Part shown: piece after piece, positions 1-6,846 of the stretch
How the letters are laid out: each line of letters starts with the position of its first letter
How positions within the stretch are numbered: position 1 is the first letter of the stretch
Source of the DNA: Pseudomonadota bacterium
GTDB taxonomy: Bacteria; Pseudomonadota; Alphaproteobacteria; Ferrovibrionales; Ferrovibrionaceae
Length of the DNA stretch: 20,449 bases
Direction: 5' to 3'
NCBI GenBank assembly: GCA_021793055.1
Contig: JAJYTL010000020.1
Location: 1-20,449 of the forward strand
Notes under the pieces: generated by a model
The model's database searches: none
What the model saw: only the letters and a program-made list of their open reading frames with translations
Told to the model about the DNA's origin: nothing
Translations under genes and position numbers: made by a program

Positions 1-353
1 ATCACGCAAAGCCCGATCAGGTCGTTGACGCTGAAGCTCTGGGCATAGAGCTTGACCAGGATTTCCCGCAGCGTGAACACCACCGCGACATCGAGAAGGC
101 CGGATATGCGGATGTATTTAGTTCGCACGTATTCGGCGAAGGTGCCGAACAGTTCGATAACGATGAAAACGTCGAGCACGTTCTCCACCAGGAGGCGGAA
201 ATCGGCCTCCTCGAAGGCCGTCGTCTTGAGCAACGGGATCATGCGGTAGGTGGCTTCGACGACATCGATGAAGGAAAAAATCAGCACCACCAGCATGACG
301 AAGATCAGCCCCGCGACCACAACATCGACGACAATGCCGTAGGCGAGCAGCAC
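1..353 (-). CDS. PsiE-family membrane protein (3' end outside window)
   Basis: About 117 residues are visible before the frame runs off position 1. The translation opens with a long hydrophobic helix (roughly residues 8-30), followed by a stretch containing FSFIDVVEATYRMIPLL, then ENVLDVFIVIELFGTFAEYV and a further membrane segment with LREILVKLYAQ. This pattern matches the phosphate-starvation-inducible E (PsiE) family of small inner-membrane proteins, whose biochemical role is unknown. The start is uncertain. GTG at 353 has AAGGA four bases upstream, and TTG at 365 is in frame but has a poor ribosome site. An ATG at 383 with a strong AGGGGGA ribosome site is in the same frame but is followed at once by TAG (380-378). 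The gene may have lost its original start to a nonsense change, or may begin downstream. The family call is fairly secure and the start is not. Confidence 0.75.
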   Translation of the reverse strand, partial: MLLAYGIVVDVVVAGLIFVMLVVLIFSFIDVVEATYRMIPLLKTTAFEEADFRLLVENVLDVFIVIELFGTFAEYVRTKYIRISGLLDVAVVFTLREILVKLYAQSFSVNDLIGLCV

Positions 354-410
354 GAATTCCTTCAATTCCGCCGGAAGCTACATGGTCCCCCTAGGTGCCA
401 CAAAGCGCCG

Positions 411-431
411 TCTGCCCGCGCGGCGGGCGGA
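411..431. other. GC-rich hairpin upstream of the psiE-like gene
   Basis: A stem of nine pairs, including one G-T wobble, closes on a GCG loop; the core is GCCCGC/GCGGGC at 414-428. It lies about 28 bases upstream of the ATG at 383 on the minus strand, so it could fall in a leader. No T-tract follows on either strand. Apart from this and the hairpin at 575-600, I see nothing in the 384-666 spacer. Confidence 0.35.
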
Positions 432-574
432 GCCTTCGCGCCCGCTCATTGGTGCGGAGCCGGGACGATGAAGGCAGAGATTTCTTTGCTTTGAAACCGC
501 GCGCCGCCCACAGCCGCGCCGGGTCTCGGCCTCGGCGGCGCCTGTTGGGATCGCCGGTGCCGCGGGAGGGCACG

Positions 575-600
575 GGGGCCGGCAGACTTTTACCGGCCCC
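575..600 (-). terminator. Strong hairpin 3' of the glycine-zipper lipoprotein gene
   Basis: A perfect 8-bp stem (GGGGCCGG at 575-582, CCGGCCCC at 593-600) with a 10-base loop lies about 67 bases past the lipoprotein stop in its direction of transcription. There is no T-tract after the stem, so it is not a canonical intrinsic terminator. It may protect the 3' end or assist Rho-dependent termination. Confidence 0.35.
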
Positions 601-666
601 GGCCTCGGGTGCTGATGCCGGTGGCTGCGGGAGGCGTGCGGGCCCTGGCTTCAGCCGAGATCGCGC

Positions 667-915
667 TCAGTTGCCGACATGGACTTGGCGGTCGGTGGTC
701 AGCGCGCCGATGGCGGCGCCGGCACCGGCGCCGATCAGGCCGCCCGCGAGCCAGCTGCCTGACGCCAGTCCGCCGATCAAGGCACCGGCGCCGGCGCCGA
801 GCGCGCCGCCGGACAAAGCCCGCTGTTGCTGATAGTTCATGTTGCTGCAGGCGCCGACGCCGACGCTCATCGCGAGCAGCAGCACGGCGACGACGGGGAC
901 TCTCAGGCCTCGCAT
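667..915 (-). CDS. Small glycine-zipper outer-membrane lipoprotein (OsmB/YMGG-like)
   Basis: This encodes 82 residues. A signal peptide (MRGLRVPVVAVLLLAMSVG) ends in a lipobox-like VGAC with the lipidated cysteine at residue 23. The rest is two glycine-zipper blocks (about residues 33-45 and 51-68) rich in GAGAGALIG/GAGAGAAIG repeats, which form a hydrophobic hairpin in families such as OsmB, YMGG and Rick_17kDa. The two blocks come from a short internal DNA repeat containing GGCACCGGCGCCG. ATG at 915 was chosen because GGAGGAA lies seven bases upstream; a longer frame to 963 adds no signal-like sequence. These proteins are small structural or stress-linked envelope lipoproteins, and the specific role here is unknown. 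It lies near other lipoprotein genes of the same strand but over 250 bases from the kinase gene, so it is probably a separate transcript. Confidence 0.8.
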   Translation of the reverse strand: MRGLRVPVVAVLLLAMSVGVGACSNMNYQQQRALSGGALGAGAGALIGGLASGSWLAGGLIGAGAGAAIGALTTDRQVHVGN

Positions 916-961
916 GATGTTCCTCCAAAAATTGGCGAGCCACGGCTGTCCTGGCCGAACC

Positions 962-982
962 AAGGCGCCGCTACAGCGCCTT
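962..982. repeat. Short inverted repeat upstream of the lipoprotein gene
   Basis: AAGGCGC (962-968) and GCGCCTT (976-982) form a perfect 7-bp inverted repeat around a 7-base loop, flanked by an A-rich stretch. It lies about 47 bases upstream of the lipoprotein start and could be an operator or a leader hairpin. The sequence from here to 1112 is otherwise featureless and partly AT-rich. Confidence 0.35.
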
Positions 983-1112
983 AAAATTACGGATATTCCT
1001 GATAAAATAAATACTTAGTCCGAAAATTGCCACGCGGACCACAGATTTGTCATCGCGTCTTGTGACATGGTGGGTGCGATTTTGCAACTCGCCGTCGGGG
1101 CTTGCGGCGGAA

Positions 1113-1210
1113 TCCCGAAAACCGGATTGGCTGTTCGGGCAAGATCATGCCTCAAGCCGTCAGGACGGCGCCTGGGCATGATTTTTGGATCGCTTCGAGG
1201 CAAAATCATC
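1113..1210. repeat. Intergenic palindromic repeat element, copy 1
   Basis: This copy has nested inverted repeats. ATCATGCC (1143-1150 region) pairs with GGCATGAT (1176-1183 region) around an inner GCCGTC-AG-GACGGC hairpin. The element ends in ATGATTTT (1178-1185) pairing with AAAATCAT (1202-1209). The layout and much of the sequence recur at 11616-11709: a CGAAAA..GGATT..CTGT..CGG block, then ATCRTGC, then a hairpin, then GGGCATGATTTTGG, and finally AAATCATCG. It sits directly 3' of the histidine kinase stop. Palindromic intergenic elements of this kind are common in alphaproteobacteria and can serve as mRNA 3' ends. Confidence 0.6.
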
Positions 1211-1215
1211 GGGCG

Positions 1216-2778
1216 CTAGAAGGTGGGCAGGACGATCTGGACGCGAAAGCCCCGTTCCGGCCGGTTTTTCGCCACCACGCGGCCGCCCAGGGCCTCGACG
1301 TTGCGCCGCACCAGCCAGAGGCCAATGCCGAAATGCTGCTTGCCGGGAAGATCGTCGCCGGCGCCGCCGAGGTCGTAGCTCGATCCCGGCCGGTGGGAAA
1401 AATAGCGGTCGAAGATTTCGTCGATATGGGCCGGATCGACGCCCGGCCCTTCGTCTTCCACCACCAGCCGGGCATCGCGTCCGGCTCGCCGCAAGGTGAT
1501 GCGCACGACGCCGCCCGGCGGCGAGAAGCTGATCGCGTTGTCGAGCAGGTTGGAGACCACCATTTCCAGCATCTCCTCGCCGCCGCGAACGCGGATCTTG
1601 GGCTGGATTTCGTGGCGCAGGACGACGTTGCGGCTTTGCGCGGCGGGAACGGCGTCGGCCGCGAGCTGCTCGCTCAGGCGCGACAGATCGATCTCGAAGC
1701 GCGGCGGGCTCACCGTCTCGGCGATCGCTTCGTCGACGCGGCGCGCGGCGTTGACCAGGGTATCGAGCTTATCGAGCGAGCGTCCGATGAGCTCGCAAGC
1801 GCGGTGCGCCCGCTGGTCGCCGCGGTCGAGCGATCGCCGAAGCGGCTCAAGCGACTGTGCGATGACCGCGATCGGGCCTTTGAAGGCATGGGCGTTGGCC
1901 TCGGCGGCGGTGCGGATGGATTCCGCCGAACCGCGCAGCCGCGCCACCATCTGATCGAATTCCTGGGCGACGCCGGTGAGCTCGGGGATGCGGTTGCGGG
2001 CGGCGAAGGAATCGCCGTCGCCGCCGCCCGCCTGAATGCGGCGCGCGAGACGGCTGAAGTGCGACAGGTTGCGCCAGATGCTGAAGAAGAGCGACAGCAC
2101 GATCAGCACCATGAGAAGATAGACAATGGCGGCGATGCGAAGCTCGGGCGTTTGCCAATAGGGCCGGCCGAGGGACGAGCCGAGGAATCCGATGCTCGGC
2201 TGCGAGGTCACCACCACCCAGCAGCCGGTCTTCAGATTGAGCGGCGTAACCGAGGTCAGGACCTCCTGCTGGCCGTTCGGATTGGTGTAGCGGATCGCGA
2301 CCGGCCCGCCGCCGTCGCAGGTATTGCGCAGCTGATCGAAAATGCCGGTGCTGATCAGGTCGGTGCGCTCGGCCTCGAGGTTGGTCCTTCCGATCGGCGG
2401 CGCGGCGGCGATGAAGTAGAAGGCTTTCGGGCCGGAAAGTCCGGTCGGGCGCAACAGCAGGCGAATGCGCGTCTGGCCGGTGGCGAGATCGGACAGAAGG
2501 TCGCGAAGCTCCGGCACGGTGCTGCCGGTGAAGCGCGCGAGCACCGGCTGCAGCGCGATCGCGATCAGACTGCCCTGATTGCGGATGCTGCGCAGAACGA
2601 GCGCCTGCTTGGCCTGATCCGCAGCCTGGAAGTGGGCGTAAAGGATGAGCGGAACAGCCGCGAAAATCCCGATCAGAAGAACGAGCTTCGTCGCCAGCGA
2701 CCGCAGGAGGCGCGAGCGCGCCGGTTCGGTGGTGGCGCGCTTAGGACTCGCGGCGCCACCGGTATCCGAAGCCCGCAT
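1216..2778 (-). CDS. Membrane sensor histidine kinase (HAMP, DHp, HATPase)
   Basis: This encodes 520 residues from ATG 2778. A first membrane helix (about 32-48) precedes a periplasmic region of about 165 residues with two cysteines (about 154 and 186) that could form a disulfide. A second helix (about 215-234) is followed by a HAMP-like segment. The dimerisation helix carries His297 in AHAFKGPIAVI. The kinase core has an N box (NLLDNAISFSPP), G1 (DEGPGVD), F box (IFDRYFSHRP) and G2 (GIGLWLVRRN). The residue after the phospho-accepting His is Ala rather than the usual Glu/Asp, and Gly replaces the usual Thr/Asn before the Pro. The start overlaps the end of the response regulator gene by 38 bases (65 if ATG 2805 is used), so the two should be co-translated partners. 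The signal is unknown. The periplasmic domain and neighbouring lipoproteins suggest envelope sensing, which is inference. Confidence 0.9.
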   Translation of the reverse strand: MRASDTGGAASPKRATTEPARSRLLRSLATKLVLLIGIFAAVPLILYAHFQAADQAKQALVLRSIRNQGSLIAIALQPVLARFTGSTVPELRDLLSDLATGQTRIRLLLRPTGLSGPKAFYFIAAAPPIGRTNLEAERTDLISTGIFDQLRNTCDGGGPVAIRYTNPNGQQEVLTSVTPLNLKTGCWVVVTSQPSIGFLGSSLGRPYWQTPELRIAAIVYLLMVLIVLSLFFSIWRNLSHFSRLARRIQAGGGDGDSFAARNRIPELTGVAQEFDQMVARLRGSAESIRTAAEANAHAFKGPIAVIAQSLEPLRRSLDRGDQRAHRACELIGRSLDKLDTLVNAARRVDEAIAETVSPPRFEIDLSRLSEQLAADAVPAAQSRNVVLRHEIQPKIRVRGGEEMLEMVVSNLLDNAISFSPPGGVVRITLRRAGRDARLVVEDEGPGVDPAHIDEIFDRYFSHRPGSSYDLGGAGDDLPGKQHFGIGLWLVRRNVEALGGRVVAKNRPERGFRVQIVLPTF

Positions 2779-3499
2779 AGTTTTCGATGCGGTTGAAATT
2801 GCCATCGATTTCGCCGAATTTCTGACGGATGCGCTTGATGAAGGTGCGGACGTTGGTGCGGTAGCCCTCGTTGCCCGCGCCGGCCGCGAAATCCTTGCCG
2901 TGCACGATGTCGTAGAGGTCGCGATAGGGAATATCCGTGCCGGCCTGCTCCGCTAGGCGATGCACCATGCGGAATTCGGTCAGGGTGAGATCGACAGGCT
3001 GCGACAGCCAATAGGCACGGCTGCAATCGAGCCTGAGCTCCAGAGCGCCGCGGCGGAACCATTTGCCTTCCTCGCCGCCGCCGGCCGGCTCGCCCTCGGC
3101 GTCGCCGTCGGCGCCGAGGCGCAGCTCGATGCGACGCAGGAGAATGGTGAAGCTGCGCGATTTCTCGATGAAGTCGATAGCGCCGCCGGCGAGTGCCGCC
3201 TCCTCGTACACCTGGTCGCCGAGCGAGGTGAGAAAGATGACCGGCGCGCTTCGCGGCAGCTTGCGCAGGCGGCGCAAGACCTCGATTCCGTTCATCTCCG
3301 GCATTTTCCAGTCGAGCAGGATGAGGTCGCTGTGGCGGCCGCTGGCCACGGTGTCGAGGAACGCCTGCCCGCTCGCGAAATGCGCCACGTCGAAGCCGCT
3401 GTCGATCAGGTTCTGGCCGAGCGCTTCGCGGAACAGCGGATCGTCGTCGACCAGGGCGATGGAAAAGCGCTTGTGCAGGGCAGGGGACGCCTCAGCCAT
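2741..3499 (-). CDS. OmpR/PhoB-type response regulator
   Basis: This encodes 252 residues. The N-terminal receiver domain (about 11-125) has the acidic pocket VDDDP (18-20), the phospho-acceptor Asp63 in LLDWKMPEMNG, the FLTS switch Thr, and the conserved Lys in FIEKS. A linker rich in Gly and Glu leads to a C-terminal winged-helix DNA-binding domain (about 155-250) with LTLTEFRMVHRLAEQ and TNVRTFIKRIRQKF, and it ends in the typical wing GFGYRW. ATG 3499 was chosen because the upstream lipoprotein gene ends in the 8-base overlap ATGGCTGA, a usual translational-coupling arrangement; GTG 3532 is an in-frame alternative without a better ribosome site. It is the cognate partner of the kinase encoded next. 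Its targets are unknown, and the palindrome at 4005-4022 is a candidate site for it or another regulator. Confidence 0.92.
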   Translation of the reverse strand: MAEASPALHKRFSIALVDDDPLFREALGQNLIDSGFDVAHFASGQAFLDTVASGRHSDLILLDWKMPEMNGIEVLRRLRKLPRSAPVIFLTSLGDQVYEEAALAGGAIDFIEKSRSFTILLRRIELRLGADGDAEGEPAGGGEEGKWFRRGALELRLDCSRAYWLSQPVDLTLTEFRMVHRLAEQAGTDIPYRDLYDIVHGKDFAAGAGNEGYRTNVRTFIKRIRQKFGEIDGNFNRIENYAGFGYRWRRES

Positions 3500-3926
3500 G
3501 GGCGTGTGCTCGGATATGTGCAAAGCAGGCACCTCTCGCAGCGGGGGAGGGATTTTTGGTGTCGACCGTCACCGCCAGCGCCTTCGGCGTTTCGGTCTTC
3601 AACTCGGGATAGAAGAAAATCCGCAGGCCGCAGGTCTTGTCGCCGTAACTCCAGACCGTCGCCGGCGGCTCCTCGCTGATTCGTTTCGGCCGGCCGACGA
3701 TCAGTGCCGCCTGATCCGGCCGGAGGCCGATAAGAATGTGGGGGGCCAGGGTCATCGGATAAATAGGCCTGTGGAGCGGTGAGGGTCTCGGGGTCGGAAC
3801 CGCGTGTCGCTCGAGGCGCGCCACGCGCGGGTGTTCCGCCGGCGGCGCCGGAGGCAGCAGCGCGCAGCCGCCGAGGGCAAGGCCCGCCAGCACCAACGCG
3901 AACCGCAGCGCGCGTCGCATTTTCAT
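3492..3926 (-). CDS. BamE/SmpA-like lipoprotein linked to two-component genes
   Basis: This encodes 144 residues. A clear lipoprotein signal (MKMRRALRFALVLAGLALGGC) places the lipidated cysteine at residue 21, followed by a Pro-rich linker. The mature part has a G-L-x-P-D-x-A-x-x-x-x-G-x-P segment, then WSYGDKTCGLRIFFYPEL and a strand-like ALAVTVDT. This order (helix, G-x-P turn, W-Y strand, hydrophobic strands) resembles the BamE/SmpA/OmlA fold, but the similarity is read by eye and modest. ATG 3926 was chosen for the compact signal peptide and the GGGG eight bases upstream; an upstream ATG at 3956 adds ten residues with no signal character. Its stop overlaps the response regulator start by eight bases, so it is the first gene of a lipoprotein-regulator-kinase operon. 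It may be an accessory sensor or an envelope target of the system. Real gene with high confidence, function uncertain. Confidence 0.8.
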   Translation of the reverse strand: MKMRRALRFALVLAGLALGGCALLPPAPPAEHPRVARLERHAVPTPRPSPLHRPIYPMTLAPHILIGLRPDQAALIVGRPKRISEEPPATVWSYGDKTCGLRIFFYPELKTETPKALAVTVDTKNPSPAARGACFAHIRAHAHG

Positions 3927-4004
3927 TGCAAATGCCCCGGCTGTGGCAGGCTCCATGGCGGTGATTCTAGACCGGAAAGGCGTTTTGAGCGAAGACGCAA
4001 TTTT

Positions 4005-4022
4005 AGGTCACAATTGTGACCT
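4005..4022. promoter_or_regulatory. 18-bp perfect palindrome, candidate operator
   Basis: AGGTCACAATTGTGACCT is its own reverse complement across all 18 bases. It lies 79 bases upstream of the BamE-like lipoprotein start and 19 bases past the stop of the Sel1 lipoprotein gene. Position and symmetry suit a dimeric regulator controlling the lipoprotein-regulator-kinase operon. It could also fold as a 7-bp hairpin with an AATT loop and end the Sel1 transcript, but no T-tract follows on the minus strand. Confidence 0.6.
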
Positions 4023-4040
4023 TGATGGCACGTCATGGGC

Positions 4041-5051
4041 TTACCAGACACCTTCAAACGCTTGCTTTCGTTTCGCGATCGGTTGCTCGGCGGCGGCCTC
4101 TAGCCGCTTCAGGACCTTGGCCGTGAGATGGCCCGAGCCGTGCTCGCCGAGGCTTGTCTCGTAGGCCGCGATGGCGCCTTCGGTGCGCGGTCCGAATTTG
4201 CCGTCGATCGGTCCCGGATCGAAGTCGAGCCGGGCCAGGGTCATCTGCACGAAACGCACCGTTGGCGGGTCCGCGAACGTGCCGGGCGGTTGCGGGCGCC
4301 ATGCCCGCGCCATCGCCGCGGCGTGGGCGCGCTGCAGTACCGTGAGACGCGGACCGAGCGTCGCCAAGGCGCCTTCGGCCGGGCCGTATTTGGCTTTCGC
4401 CGCGAGCCAGAGCCACTTATAGGCCGCCACCTCATCCTCCGGCAGGCCCCATCCCAAGGCATAGGAGAGCCCGAGCATATATTGGCCCGGCGCATTGCCC
4501 TGATCGGCCGCCTTGCCGTACCAGCGTGCGGCTATGGCGTCGTTTCGCGGTACCGCGAGACCGTCGCCGCCGCCGCCCGTTCGCGCCCGACCGTTGGTGT
4601 AGCCAAGGCCGACGAAATATTCCGCCCGCGCGTCGCCAAGCGCGGCGGCTCGCTTGAGCCATGAGCCGGCCTTGGCGGGATCGCGACGGACGCCGCGGCC
4701 CTCGGCGTAGCCGATGCTGACAAAATAAGCCGCGGCGCCATTTCCCTGTGCCGCAGCGTGGCGAAACCAGCGGATGGCGTCAGCGTCCCCGGCTCGCGAC
4801 CGCCACGCGGCCAAGCCGCGCGCGAAAGCCGAATCGGCCGCCGGGCAGGCCTGGGCGCCGGATCGTTGCGCCGCCGGCAGGCAAGCCACCGATGGCGCGG
4901 CCGGTTCGCCCGGTGCGGCCGGGCGTCGGGCCCGATCCGGCGCCGGCGGCAGCACGCAACCGCTAAGTCCGGCGGCGAGCGCCAACGCCGCGGCCCAAGC
5001 CAGGGGCGCAAGGCGCGGCTTCGCGCGCGTTGCGGATAACACGTGGGGCAC
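4041..5051 (-). CDS. Sel1-repeat lipoprotein with peptidoglycan-binding domain
   Basis: This encodes about 336 residues from GTG 5051. A signal peptide ends in LSGC with the lipidated cysteine at about residue 32, followed by a Pro/Ala-rich linker. Residues about 89-235 carry four Sel1-like (TPR-type) repeats, recognised by AIRWFRHAAAQGNGAAAY, AGSWLKRAAALGDARAEY, AARWYGKAADQGNAPGQY and AYKWLWLAAKAKYGPAE. The second and third are split by a Gly-rich insertion. Residues about 262-320 form a PG_binding_1 domain (VQMTLARLDFDPGPIDGKFGPRTEGAIAAYE). The combination suggests a periplasmic scaffold anchored in the outer membrane and touching the cell wall. The start is uncertain: TTG 5075, GTG 5051 (GGA six bases upstream) and GTG 5042 are all possible. 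It lies upstream of the two-component operon on the same strand. Confidence 0.82.
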   Translation of the reverse strand: MPHVLSATRAKPRLAPLAWAAALALAAGLSGCVLPPAPDRARRPAAPGEPAAPSVACLPAAQRSGAQACPAADSAFARGLAAWRSRAGDADAIRWFRHAAAQGNGAAAYFVSIGYAEGRGVRRDPAKAGSWLKRAAALGDARAEYFVGLGYTNGRARTGGGGDGLAVPRNDAIAARWYGKAADQGNAPGQYMLGLSYALGWGLPEDEVAAYKWLWLAAKAKYGPAEGALATLGPRLTVLQRAHAAAMARAWRPQPPGTFADPPTVRFVQMTLARLDFDPGPIDGKFGPRTEGAIAAYETSLGEHGSGHLTAKVLKRLEAAAEQPIAKRKQAFEGVW

Positions 5052-5191
5052 TCGGGTTCCGGACGGCCGCGTCAAGACGCCCGGTGGCGCGAGGTGCCCG
5101 CGCCATAACGGTCGAGGTCAGCCGGCTCGGCGCCGTTCTCTCGCTTTGCATCCCGCATGACGTTCTTCCTTGCTTCCTGACGGCCGGCTCA

Positions 5192-5752
5192 TCATCCGTG
5201 CCATTCGCTTACGAAATCGGCAACTTTCGGTTCCGCCCGCGGTGGCAGCGCCTGGCCCGGCGTGCCGAGATAGAGAAAGCCGACCACGCTGTCGCTTGGC
5301 GCGAGACCGAGCGCCGCCTTGACACCGACGTCATAGGCCGGCCAACCGGTTCGCCACATGCCGCCGAAACCCAAGGCATGGGCGGCAAGCAGCAGGTTCT
5401 CGGCGGCAGCAGCAGCAGCGGCGATCTGCTCGATGGCCGGGACCTTGGCGGCTTCGCGCTGCGCCGCCGCGACGACCACGATCAACGGCGCCCGCAAGGG
5501 CTTTTGCCGCTCCTTGGAGGCCAGGGCTTCGGGGGCCTCCGGCTCGCGCCGGCGGAACGCCGCGGCGAGGACCTCGCCAAGGCGCCCGCGCGCCGCGCCC
5601 CGCACCAGCAGGAAACGCCAGGGCCGCAGCCGTCCGTGATCGGGCGCGCTCGCGGCCGCCGCGAGAATGCGCTCAAGTGCCGCCCCGTCCGGTGCCGGGT
5701 CCGCGAGAACGGGACACGAGGCGCGCGACAACAACGACTCCAAAGCCTCCAT
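5192..5752 (-). CDS. YdjA-like nitroreductase-family FMN oxidoreductase
   Basis: This encodes 186 residues, close to E. coli YdjA (183). From memory the sequence follows YdjA throughout: an N-terminal MEALESLLSR helix, ADPAPDGAALERILAAA, the FMN-contact region APDHGRLRPWRF, the central RAPLIVVVAA strand, an Ala-rich helix AAAAAAAENLLLAAHALGFGGMWR, and the C-terminal VVGFLYLGTP. Members are dimeric flavoproteins that reduce nitro or other small acceptors with NAD(P)H, and the physiological substrate is usually unknown. ATG 5752 was chosen over a much longer frame because GGAGGAG lies just upstream and the family starts here. It is transcribed away from the dehydrogenase gene at 6040. The 287-base spacer between them shows no motif I can support. 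Confidence 0.9.
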   Translation of the reverse strand: MEALESLLSRASCPVLADPAPDGAALERILAAAASAPDHGRLRPWRFLLVRGAARGRLGEVLAAAFRRREPEAPEALASKERQKPLRAPLIVVVAAAQREAAKVPAIEQIAAAAAAAENLLLAAHALGFGGMWRTGWPAYDVGVKAALGLAPSDSVVGFLYLGTPGQALPPRAEPKVADFVSEWHG

Positions 5753-6039
5753 TGCTCCTCCGAACCCCTCGATGTCTTTTCGGAAATGGCGAGCCGGCCC
5801 TCGCTCGGCAAGCGGCCTCCGGCGGCGGCAGTATCGCGCATTTGCCGGGAAATGGGGAAGAGCGAGCATAGGTTGTGCGCTCGGGATGCGATGCCCTCGG
5901 TAATACCTGCCCGCGCCTCGGGTCGCGCCCGCGCGACCGGCACGGTTGTCGTGGCCGCGGTTCCTGTTAGATTGGCGACGGTTCGGTCGGCATTGTAATT
6001 CGGCAGTCATTATTAAGAGATCGAGAAGGAGGAGACATC

Positions 6040-6801
6040 GTGGCAGCACGGGTTGCGGGAAAGGTTGCCTTGGTCACCGGCGGGGCTTCGGGCCTCGGGC
6101 GCGCGTCGGCGCTGCTCTTGGCGCGGGAAGGCGCTCGGGTGATGGTTGCCGATATCGCCGAGGCGGCTGGCAAGGCGGTCGCCGCGGAGATCGGCGAGGC
6201 GGCGCGCTTCGTCCGGCTCGACGTCACCAAGGAAGCCGACTGGCAGGCCGCCATCGCCGCCACCGTCGAGGCCTTCGGCGGGCTTCACATCCTGCTCAAC
6301 AGTGCCGGCATCGGCCTAACCAAGGACGTCGAGCAGATCACGCTCGAGGAATGGCACCATGTCCACGCGGTCGATCTCGACAGCGTCTTTCTCGGTTGCA
6401 AGCACGCCATCTCCGCGATGCGCAAAAGCGGCGGCGGCTCGATCATCAATATTTCGTCGATCGCCGGCATTATCGGCGGCGCCAATATGGCGGCCTATAA
6501 CTCGGCCAAGGCGGGCGTGCGCCTGCTCAGCAAGTCGGTGGCGCTGCATTGCGCCAAGAATGGCGACAACATCCGCTGCAACTCGGTTCACCCGACCTTC
6601 ATCGACACGCCGATCCTGGATTCCTTCAAGGCGGCGGTCGGCGCTGAGCGCGCCCTCGAAAAATTCGCCCGGCAGGTGCCCTTGGGCCGCGTCGGCGAGC
6701 CGAACGACGTCGCTTATGGCGTGCTTTACCTCGCCTCGGACGAATCCAAGTTCGTAACTGGCGCGGAGCTCGTCATCGACGGCGGCATCAGCGCCCGCTG
6801 A
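6040..6801 (+). CDS. Short-chain dehydrogenase/reductase (classical SDR)
   Basis: This encodes 253 residues, the usual SDR length. It starts at GTG 6040 with AAGGAGGAG five bases upstream. The Rossmann motif TGGASGLG (13-20) binds the dinucleotide, and Asp38 after the second strand (VADIA) favours NAD(H). NSAG (87-90) follows, then the catalytic Ser140 (ISSIAG), Tyr153 and Lys157 (YNSAK), and the C-terminal GAELVIDGG that closes the family. The fourth catalytic position, usually Asn in N-L-x-G/S, is Asp112 here (VDLDSVF), a change also seen in other SDRs. The substrate cannot be named; hydroxy-acyl, cyclic alcohol or sugar substrates all occur in such enzymes. It converges with a thiolase gene 45 bases away, so a shared acyl-CoA pathway is possible but not shown. 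Confidence 0.9.
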   Translation: MAARVAGKVALVTGGASGLGRASALLLAREGARVMVADIAEAAGKAVAAEIGEAARFVRLDVTKEADWQAAIAATVEAFGGLHILLNSAGIGLTKDVEQITLEEWHHVHAVDLDSVFLGCKHAISAMRKSGGGSIINISSIAGIIGGANMAAYNSAKAGVRLLSKSVALHCAKNGDNIRCNSVHPTFIDTPILDSFKAAVGAERALEKFARQVPLGRVGEPNDVAYGVLYLASDESKFVTGAELVIDGGISAR

Positions 6802-6823
6802 GCCGCCGCCGTCCGACGCTTCT

Positions 6824-6845
6824 CCCGGCCGCTGCAGCGGCCGGG
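6824..6845. terminator. 22-bp perfect palindrome between convergent genes
   Basis: A perfect 22-base palindrome, centred on CTGCAG with 11-base arms starting CCCGGCC, fills most of the 45-base space between the SDR stop and the thiolase stop. It would form a very strong hairpin in either transcript. There is no T-tract on either side, so it is a likely bidirectional 3'-end structure rather than a textbook intrinsic terminator. Confidence 0.6.
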
Positions 6846-6846
6846 C

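Noticed and set aside
667..963. Longer start of the glycine-zipper lipoprotein at 963
   Set aside because: The extra 16 residues precede the signal peptide without signal character, while ATG 915 has a strong GGAGGAA ribosome site.
1102..2796. Long plus-strand open frame of about 564 codons antisense to the histidine kinase gene
   Set aside because: The translation is rich in Arg, Gly, Asp and His with no recognisable domain, while the minus strand encodes a complete kinase with all motifs. High GC content opens the antisense frame.
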